From the NCBI GenBank assembly GCA_002914805.1, contig JXTB01000026.1:1036129-1100128 (forward strand): a stretch of DNA of 64,000 nucleotides, given 5' to 3'. Every line of letters starts with the position of its first letter. Positions within the stretch are counted from its first letter, which is position 1. Of this stretch, positions 57,901 to 64,000 are shown one piece after another. This stretch comes from Parasponia andersonii (Eukaryota > Streptophyta > Magnoliopsida > Rosales > Cannabaceae). A program made the translations under genes and the position numbers. Under the pieces are notes generated by a model, which was not told the origin of the DNA, did no database searches, and was given only the letters and a program-made list of their open reading frames with translations.

Positions 57901-58667
57901 GATTCCTAAGACATTTACCACTATTTCCAAAGAACTAGATACACTTGCCCACTACTAAGTCAAAATATATATGTATCTATATTATATATATATATATATA
58001 GTGACTCCTACAAAACCCTCAACTTACTCAAATCAATCTAATACCACAGAGACAAAATAAACATGTATAATTATTACAATTGCTATAAAAAAAATATATG
58101 TTGAAAAGTAACAGAGAAGAGAATCCAGCTAACCTTAAAACCTTTATAAACAAGACCCTTCTCATAGAGCTGAGCAAAAACCCACCAGACACTCTCCATG
58201 AAACTCAAGTCCATTGTCTTGTAATCGTTCTTGAAGTCAATCCAACGCCCCGTCCGAGTCACAATGTTCTCCCACTCCTCCACATAGCGGGTGACAATGC
58301 TCCTACACTCCTCATTGTACTTGTCGATCCCCATTTGGAGGACGTCGTCGCGGCGCTTGATCCCGAGCTTCTTGTCGATCTCGTTCTCGACGGGGAGGCC
58401 GTGGCAGTCCCAGCCGAAGCGGCGGGTGACGTGGTGGCCGGTCATGGACTGGAAGCGCGTGACGATGTCCTTGATGGTTCCGGCCAAGATGTGGCCGTAG
58501 TGGGGGAGACCGGTGGCGAAGGGAGGGCCATCGTAGAAGATGTACTCGGGCTTGTCTTTGGTCCGAGCCAATTGGGTCTCGAAGGCCTTGATTTCCGACC
58601 AAAGGTTCAGGATCTTCTCCTCGTGCTTTGGGAAGGAGAAGTCCTTGCCTTCGCAGACCTCTTCCAT
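35443..58667 (-). CDS. Isoleucyl-tRNA synthetase, cytosolic (27 exons, 1186 aa)
   Basis: Charges tRNA-Ile with isoleucine in the cytosol for protein synthesis. It is a class I synthetase with an editing domain that removes mischarged valine. The joined product starts [19 protein letters not shown] and has HYGH (56-59), the [11 protein letters not shown] editing block (225-235), [16 protein letters not shown] (351-366), [18 protein letters not shown] (635-639), a helical anticodon-binding region ([24 protein letters not shown]) and a plant-type C-terminal extension ([28 protein letters not shown]). Its length is close to the 1190 aa of the Arabidopsis protein, and every exon junction keeps phase. 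Coordinates are in the two exon-block entries. Introns total about 19.7 kb, and intron 20 is swollen by a copia element. The gene appears intact; the intron 20 donor is weak. Confidence 0.97.
35672..36007. mobile_element. MITE in IleRS intron 26, abutting the splice donor
   Basis: The element spans 35680-35999 between copies of AAAACTAA (35672-35679 and 36000-36007), an 8-bp duplication as made by hAT-type transposases. The inner terminal-repeat cores are inverted: CACCCTTGCTTTAAGTCAAA at the left and TTTTGACATAAAGCAGGGG at the right. It makes up most of the 455-bp intron, and its right duplication overlaps the GT of the exon 26 donor. Confidence 0.6.
36874..36913. repeat. (GA)n microsatellite in IleRS intron 23
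   Basis: About 19 GA units without interruption. Confidence 0.95.
38230..38545 (-). repeat. 3' LTR of the copia element
   Basis: On the - strand it runs TGTTGAAAGTC to CATTCTTTA. A polypurine tract, GAGGGGGAG on the - strand (38546-38554), adjoins it. Confidence 0.93.
38559..38808. repeat. 125-bp tandem duplication at the 3' end of the copia coding region
   Basis: Copies at 38559-38683 and 38684-38808 both begin TTGGAATAAATGTTAATCAT and continue through TTTTGTGAGAATGTCAACCA with a few mismatches. The duplicated part is the C-terminal end of RNase H plus the start of the untranslated region. Confidence 0.9.
38674..40094 (-). pseudogene. Copia reverse transcriptase and RNase H, decayed
   Basis: Reverse transcriptase: [60 protein letters not shown] (39759-40094), then [11 protein letters not shown] with the catalytic Asp pair intact, and [10 protein letters not shown] (39268-39663). 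RNase [42 protein letters not shown] and [13 protein letters not shown] (38674-39264). A stop and a frameshift separate the two reverse-transcriptase parts near 39700. After NGDME the residues usual before PPGF are missing, a small deletion. Confidence 0.9.
41041..41672 (-). pseudogene. Copia integrase, decayed
   Basis: The frame starts with the zinc-binding [12 protein letters not shown] and [11 protein letters not shown]. Then come HSDIWGP (first Asp), [31 protein letters not shown] and [12 protein letters not shown] with the catalytic Glu. A frameshift near 41430 separates the zinc finger from the core. Confidence 0.88.
42119..43096 (-). pseudogene. Copia gag, decayed
   Basis: The frame near the primer site has [20 protein letters not shown] and GYLTG, the copia gag start. 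It continues through [28 protein letters not shown] and a zinc-knuckle remnant, [13 protein letters not shown], whose last Cys is lost by a frameshift. Several stops lie between the parts. Confidence 0.8.
43097..43108 (-). promoter_or_regulatory. Primer-binding site of the copia element
   Basis: TGGTATCAGAGC on the - strand directly follows the 5' LTR and is complementary to the 3' end of initiator tRNA-Met. Confidence 0.9.
43109..43426 (-). repeat. 5' LTR of the copia element
   Basis: Pairs with 38230-38545; the same TGTTG...TTTA ends on the - strand. Confidence 0.93.
44118..44130. repeat. Poly(C) run of 13
   Basis: An uninterrupted C tract in IleRS intron 18 (G on the coding strand). Confidence 0.9.
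44300..44323. repeat. Poly(C) run of 24
   Basis: An uninterrupted C tract in the same intron 18; the pre-mRNA would carry 24 consecutive G. The exact length may be affected by sequencing or assembly. Confidence 0.85.
47107..47299. mobile_element. Inverted-repeat (foldback/MITE) element in IleRS intron 14
   Basis: The left arm, AATAGGAGTATTTTCAACTA to AGAAGTGTTTTGAAGAAT, pairs with the right arm, ATTTTTCAAAACACTCATAG to AGTTAAAAATACTACTATCC, over about 55 bp with few mismatches. The loop is about 75 bp. I found no certain target duplication. Confidence 0.65.
48418..48438. repeat. (CA)n microsatellite
   Basis: ACACGCACACACACACACAG in IleRS intron 12, close to the exon 12 donor. Confidence 0.85.
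48914..49190. repeat. Complex direct and inverted repeat around an unresolved base
   Basis: Three direct copies of CAAAATTGTAATGGCATCC begin near 48962, 49000 and 49077. Two extend through CTTGGACCTAAATAATGACG. After the N at 49135 the same words return inverted (CAACGTCATTATTTAGGTCC and on to 49190). TA microsatellites separate the copies. It lies in IleRS intron 11. Confidence 0.85.
49585..49760 (+). mobile_element. Possible decayed SINE in IleRS intron 10
   Basis: AAGCCCGGTACATCAAGTGATCAGCC resembles an A-box region (longest matching core AAGTGATCAGCC). GGTCTAGGGTTCAGTTCCTC carries a B-box-like GGTTCAGTTCC. An A-rich tail follows after 49720. No clear target duplication was seen. Confidence 0.4.
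50221..50344. repeat. About 60-bp imperfect tandem duplication
   Basis: Both units run T-rich, then CCTCAGA, then ACTGTCAGTATTCTGTAAAA and CTTCCCA-TCAATA. It lies in IleRS intron 10. Confidence 0.85.
54315..54447 (-). mobile_element. tRNA-derived SINE in IleRS intron 5
   Basis: On the - strand it begins GGGGCTAGCTCAATTGG (A box) at 54428. It has GGTTCGAGTCCC (B box) about 50 bp on and ends in a poly(A) tail at 54325. The 8-bp words CCACTCAG at 54315-54322 and 54440-54447 look like the target duplication. It is short, about 104 bp, and in the host gene's orientation. Confidence 0.8.
57975..58001. repeat. (TA)n microsatellite in IleRS intron 1
   Basis: A TATATTATATATATATATATA-type run. Confidence 0.8.
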
Positions 58668-58700
58668 GGCGGAAGAGAGAGAGAGAGAGAGAGAGAGCTA
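58668..58700 (-). promoter_or_regulatory. CT-rich 5' leader of the IleRS gene
   Basis: On the coding strand a (TC)n stretch of about 11 units lies immediately upstream of the ATG at 58667, with GCC just before it. Pyrimidine-dinucleotide leaders are common in plant housekeeping genes. The (CTTTT)n repeat at 58831-58863 may mark the upstream limit of the leader. Confidence 0.55.
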
Positions 58701-58830
58701 GAGAAAGAAGTGACTGGCTAAAGGGTTTTGCAGTGAAGAGAAGAGAAGAGAAACTGAAACAGAGTGGGGGCGCTACTTGAAAGGAAGGGTTCCTGATACG
58801 AATTGAGGGTTTATAGTTGTACTCTTCTTC

Positions 58831-58863
58831 TTTTTTCTTTTCTTTTCTTTTCTTTTCTTTTTT
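58831..58863. repeat. (CTTTT)n microsatellite upstream of IleRS
   Basis: Six imperfect CTTTT units followed by a T run, about 165-195 bp upstream of the IleRS start codon. Confidence 0.8.
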
Positions 58864-59555
58864 TCGAGGGGTTTGTGGCAAGGTCCTGAATTCGTTGACG
58901 ATTTGGTTTCGAACTAACTAAACGCAATTAATTAGTGATAATAATATTTTTTTATCCAAAATTGTTAACGCTGTTAAACGGAAGAAAATGTGTGTAATGA
59001 CAGTTTAAAAAAATAATTTTTTTTCAATATACAGACAAGTTTCGCTAATGCCTCTTATTTTTTTTCTAAAATTCCTCAATATTAATAAAAAAATGACTTT
59101 ATCATCACTAATTAGTTAATTCAAAAAAAAATTCTTATTTAGTATAAGAACTAAACGATCACCATATAAGGAATTCGGGGACTTTTAGTGCACAAATCTC
59201 TTTTTAGGAAATGAAATAAAAAGTGAGAGAATTTATACCTTTTTATAAATGGGAGAATTTGTATTATGCTTTTTTTCTTTTTTTCCCTTTTTTTTTTCAA
59301 AAAACGAATACATTTTAGTACCTTTTTTTGCACTAAAACATTGTTGTTCTAATTACAAGAAGAAAATGTAAAAGAATAAAAATTAACTAGTAATATCATT
59401 CAAAGAAAAAATTACCTAGTAATACCTTTGACTTCAAAATTACCATTAAAATACCTTGTTCAAAATTAAAAACTTTACTAAAATGATTATTAATAAAGAA
59501 GACCTTAACTCAAAATAAAACCACCCCTACCCTTGTATCCATTAGTACTTTTTTT

Positions 59556-60040
59556 ATTTGAAAATGGGATAATATTACTTTTACATCTCGCATTTTGACA
59601 CTTTATTCAATTTGTATCTTTTATTTTGATTATTATTAATATTGACTATTAAATTTGAAATTTGTTAAAAAATTATACACCGCACCAATTTAGAGCAATT
59701 AATTTACCATAAGAATTTAATAAACTTATTCTCAAATCAGTTTTTATATGATTTATTTTCAATTTTTAAAAGACATCTTAGTAACTTAATTACTTTAAAT
59801 TAGTGTTAGGATATAAATTTATAATATATTTCAAATCTAAAAATCAATATTGATAATAACTAAATAAAAAGTACAAATTAAATAAAATGTCAAAATATAA
59901 GCTATAAAAGTGATTATGGTATAAATTTGTAAAAGATTTTAAATCTAAAAATTAATATTAATAATAATTAAAATAGAAAGCATAAATTAAATAAAATATC
60001 AAAATATAAACCATAAAAATGATTTTATCCATTTGAAAAT
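59556..60040. mobile_element. Mutator-like MITE with 10-bp target duplication
   Basis: The element 59566-60030 lies between perfect copies of ATTTGAAAAT (59556-59565 and 60031-60040). Long terminal inverted repeats of about 90 bp start GGGATAATATTACTTTTA at the left and GGATAAAATCATTTTTA at the right (inverted). The right arm is present twice in tandem. A 9-10 bp duplication with long AT-rich inverted repeats is the mark of Mutator-like elements. There is no coding. Confidence 0.75.
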
Positions 60041-63000
60041 CTATAACATATGTTGCATATCTACAATACATGACATCATGAGCTACTCGGTGATCAAGCC
60101 TCTTTTTGCCCGGAGGATGTCGGAGAGCTTCTTGGGCTCCAAGGTACTATTTGTATACACATCTCTATTTAAGGAAAATAGATTTGTGACCGTTTTTGGG
60201 CTACGTATTTGAGACATGCCTACTTTATTAATTTCATAACGACTCTACTTGTTTTTAAATATGAATAGTCTATTTTTCCCTCGTCGTCTGATCCTTCCAT
60301 TCATTGTTTTCTCGTTTCTAGGAAATTGTTCACATTGTTTATCTTTTTTGCATATTTCTTTTTAACAAATTTTGGATCGATGATATGTATGAATAATATC
60401 AATTATCATTTTGTTTAACAGGTGGGTATGTACTCTTTTTCCTTTTCAGATTTTTTCTCACTAAGGTTCTTATCTAGATGGGTTTTTACGAGGCATATCC
60501 ACGTGTTTATTAAGTTATTTATTTTGCTTGCATTATTGTCCTTGTTTAAACTTTTGTGATTCTTTCTTTTCTTTTAACATGGCGCCGTGTCTTGGTTGTG
60601 TGTGCTCTAAGAGGGTTCAGTCATGTACCAATATAGTTGGGATATGATTGGTTGCTTTCTTGCTCACCCTTTGTCGGTCTTATTTTTTAATTTGACTTTT
60701 TAAAAAAAAAAAACACTTTGGTTTTTCTATAGGAAAATAAATAGTATGCAATAAATAAAGTTACAAATATTTATAATAAAATTTTCAACAAATAATGTTA
60801 TCAAAATTATTATGCTCCAACCCTAAACAAAATTTTGGCAGCACTTCTAAATAAATATTTATGTAAAAAAAAATGTTAGCAGTCAAGATCTATGTACCAC
60901 ACAGAATCTTTAAAACTGATTCGCTCCCTCCACCAAAATGTTTGAGGATTTTGTAAGCGGTAGTTTCCTAGAATACAATGATCAAGAGCAACAAGTGAAG
61001 CACCTATACTCTGCGAACTAAATTGTTACGAATTCCAACGCACTAAGAAATCTAGCTATGAAATTCCTAAAATAATTCGAAGAATTATAGCTAAAAACCC
61101 GAAGAACTCAAGAATACTAAAAACTAGAGACTTCAAGAGAGAACAATGGAGAGAATCAGATAAGAATGTGTCTGATTTTTGTTGGTGTGTTGAATAAGGA
61201 AGGAAAGCTCTCCTTGGGGACTTGTTAGCAAAACCAAAAAATATTTTTCATTAATCTCAAAATGTTTTTAGCCATTAGGATGGTTGTTACAAATATTTTT
61301 TTTAGCTACTAGCCTTAACAAAACGTCAAAACCTTTATTTATTTTCATGGCTTGGTAGTTTCGGGTATTAAGCAACATCCAAAACGTTTATCTCATTTTA
61401 TGACTTGGCAGTTTTGTGATTAAGCATAAACTATTGCTAAGTGAATAAGTAAAACATTCAAAAAGAAAGAAAAAAATGAATTGGCATGCAGTAAAAAGTT
61501 AGGCTTACTATGGTTTAAGTTTCAGCCTGTCATTCATGTCCACAGGTGCAGGTGCATACGAGCCCATACAAATTCAGGCCCAAGCTTGATGATTTGCACT
61601 CCTTCCTACACGCGCTTGAGAGAGTATTTATGGTCGTTATTCTTACTACCATCACAAAATATGAACTTATATATGCCACTTGATCAAAACATTTCCCACC
61701 AATATGGGACTCAAACTTTTTCCTTTCATTTTACCATTTCAATGGTGCACTTTCAAGCAATAATTTTTCATTCATTCGTGCAAATATATGAAATCGATGT
61801 TCTCGTGGAAGAGAACAAGAATTTACCAAGACCCTTCATCAATAAAATATGGGTCCAACTTAATTTTCAGCTTCAAAATAGTTCATGAAAATGAGTTCTA
61901 TAATACAAAATTGGATTTTTCAATATACATGGGCTTGGAAGCCAAAGACAAGCCCAATAACTAAACCTATTTCTTAATTCATTTTCCAACATCTTCTTCC
62001 TCGTTTCTTCATTCATGATTCTCTTGTTTTCTTTGAAAAGTAAAGAGCTTCAAGATGGGCAGAGATGGTCATAGATGTCTATCCTCAACAGCGAACCCAA
62101 GATTGTTTTTCAAGGGACATAACAAAAATTTTGTACAAAATTAAAACACAAAAAATACAATTTAAATATGAGATTAGGGATTTAAATGCCAAAAAATAAA
62201 GATTTAGGACTTTAATAAAAAATACTAAAATGTGGGAATGTTTACTACCAATTACCTAAACTATAGCTAACTGAATAAGTGAAAAATTAAAGTAAATGGG
62301 GCATATTTATAAATTTTCAAAAAATTAATTAAAAATCACAAAACTAAAAAATTTGAGGGGCACACTTGCCTACCTTTGCCGTGTTGTGCGTTCGTCCCTA
62401 CTCATCCTTATTACCAAAAAGCCACTATTGGAGCTTTCATTATAGTTGAATTTCCACCGAAAGGTTAGTCCTAACCTTTCTCTTTTTCAATGGTGAAAAA
62501 AAGTAAAGGTGTGCCAAAAAAAAAACAAACAAACAAAAAAGAAATAAAGTCAATCAAACCAAATAAATAAATAGTAATAATACTAATCAAGTAAGTTCAG
62601 ATGGTATATTATATGTCCAAAATGTAAATTAAAAAAAAAAACAGAAACTAACTGAATAGACAATTTAAACTTGAATTTTTCAATATAGTTATATTATCTA
62701 TACATAAATTCATCACTAAAAGGACTAAATAATTTTTTTTTTAAATGCAAAAACTCTCAACCTAATCCCTTCTCATGTTTCCCAACCCAACTAGTTTCCC
62801 ACGCTTAATCCACTAACTCATTCTTATGATTCCCAACCTAACTAGTTTCCCAAGCTCAATCCACTAACTTATTCACCCAATACCCGGAATCCTTCACTTC
62901 CCTCAACTTATTAAGTTATTATTCAATTCATTTCAACTTAACACAATACCCACTTACAAACTTCAATCCCTAATCTAAAATTATTGACACTCTATTTCTC

Positions 63001-64000
63001 AAGTTCATCTATCCTCCACAACATCATTCATGCCATGTTGCTCGTCTTCTTTCTATCTCCTTTTTCTTCTAACTAGCTACCAAGTATGCTGACACTTCTT
63101 GTGCATCGTGTCCATTTCAAATTTTGTTTTCACCTAATTTCAGAATGTTCAAAACTCATTTAGGTGACATTTAGTTTCATAGAATTAGAATCGTAATATA
63201 ATAGAATTAGAATAGGAAATGAATGACCAACTGAATCTAATTCCTCCGTTCTATTGATCATTGAAATTAATGTCTAAATCATGATTGCCATGCTTAGTTA
63301 GTAATTGGTGTTGATAGTTATTTTTGTCAACAATGACTTTGATCATTGAAATTAATGTCTAAATCATGATTGCCATGCTTAGTTAGTAATTGGTGTTGAT
63401 AGTTATTTTTGTCAACAATGACTTTTATGATAGTATGAGTGTGAATTTGGATCAAAATAAGTAAAATCATAAAAACTCAATAATTTTTATAATGGTTTGG
63501 TTCGAAATCAAGCTTATACCCATTGTTCTTCATTATATATTAAGTCTAAACACAATTTAATAGAACCTATAACATGTTGAACTTGGAATATTTTCTTCTA
63601 TTTACAGGATAATGATTCAATCCAAAGTTAATATTGGGATTAACTACAGAAACTCTCATAGTAATTTACAATAATTTTAGAATTCTGAGTCGAAGATGAA
63701 AGTATAGACACTATTCTCACCAAGGTGTCCAATGTTGATTTGTACAAATGTGAGGTCCTTCAAAGTAATTGACATGTGTACTACGAACTTACCTCAATGA
63801 GACATCTAACAGTTCAGGTCATACATATTTTTACCGATATATCATTTGTGATAACTATTCAACTATAACAATCCAGTATTCTTAGTATAATCCTTTAGGA
63901 ATGTAGAGCTTGATAATGACTCCTTATTCATTATGTAGGCTATCAAAGATCGCTTAAATATATGAGGTCAAATACCAAATATGTAGAACTCGGCGATGAC
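60041..64000. other. Gene-free stretch at the window end
   Basis: No gene is supported. Positions 60440-60600 carry GTTCTTATCTAGATGGGTTTTTACGAGGCA-type words often seen in copia LTR debris. Positions 62770-62880 contain a 51-bp imperfect duplication (CCCAAC-TAACTAGTTTCCCA). A perfect 85-bp duplication lies at 63256-63425. Confidence 0.5.
63256..63425. repeat. Perfect 85-bp tandem duplication
   Basis: GATCATTGAAATTAATGTCT starts copies at 63256 and 63341; the 85-bp units show no mismatch. Confidence 0.95.

Larger units (their letters stand above)
48454..58667 (-). other. IleRS exons 1-12 (catalytic and editing domains)
   Basis: Exon coordinates on the - strand, 5' to 3': 58134-58667, 56468-56533, 56031-56174, 55092-55312, 54810-54975, 53401-53514, 52987-53084, 52509-52587, 51628-51786, 51141-51230, 49337-49470, 48454-48613. 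All use GT...AG. Exon 1 holds the HIGH-type motif, exons 3-9 the inserted editing domain, and exons 10-12 return to the catalytic fold and end just after KMSKS. Confidence 0.93.

Noticed and set aside
58098-58721. 207-codon frame on the + strand
   Set aside because: Antisense to IleRS exon 1, which carries HYGH and conserved synthetase sequence; the + strand product is a repetitive Val/Glu/Gly shadow.
61481-61888. 135-codon frame on the + strand
   Set aside because: It opens with TTG, has no family motif, and lies in repeat-like intergenic sequence.

Overview
The window is nuclear DNA of a flowering plant, almost certainly a eudicot. Genes are intron-rich with GT-AG introns, intergenic DNA is AT-rich, and plant-type LTR retrotransposons, a tRNA-derived SINE and small inverted-repeat (MITE-like) elements are present. 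I cannot name the species. One unresolved base (N) at 49135 marks an assembly problem.

Two complete housekeeping genes point towards each other. On the + strand, 6342-14273, is biotin synthase (BIO2): six exons, 379 codons, with a mitochondrial-type leader and the radical-SAM cysteine triad. On the - strand, 58667-35443, is cytosolic isoleucyl-tRNA synthetase: 27 exons that join in frame to 1186 codons, with HYGH, the editing-domain motifs and KMSKS. Its introns hold many mobile elements: a 5.2-kb Ty1/copia element in intron 20, a SINE, and several inverted-repeat elements, one of which places its target duplication on a splice donor.

Between the genes lies a 12.6-kb Ty3/gypsy element (20932-33502, target duplication GTTAC). 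Its gag-pol runs on the - strand, and a second RNase H domain after the first places it in the Tat clade. Upstream of its 3' LTR, on the opposite (+) strand, is a separate gene-like unit (22013-25235) with its own TATA box, four exons that join in frame to 926 codons, a domain resembling the 'putative gypsy type transposon' family, a coiled-coil C-terminus and a polyadenylation-like region. Both coding units are broken by premature stops, most of them TAG. Beyond that unit the element carries about seven copies of a roughly 100-bp tandem repeat and a second repeat module.

Layout: 1-6341 sparse AT-rich DNA with one possible 88-codon gene and minisatellites; 6342-14273 BIO2; 14274-20926 decayed mobile DNA, including a copia reverse-transcriptase relic at 16.6-17.6 kb; 20927-33507 the Tat-type element; 33508-35442 intergenic; 35443-58667 isoleucyl-tRNA synthetase; 58668-64000 intergenic, with a Mutator-like MITE at 59566-60030. 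The most notable content is the antisense spliced gene of the Tat element. Antisense frames are already known in this clade, so the novelty lies in its legible promoter and intron structure, not in its existence.
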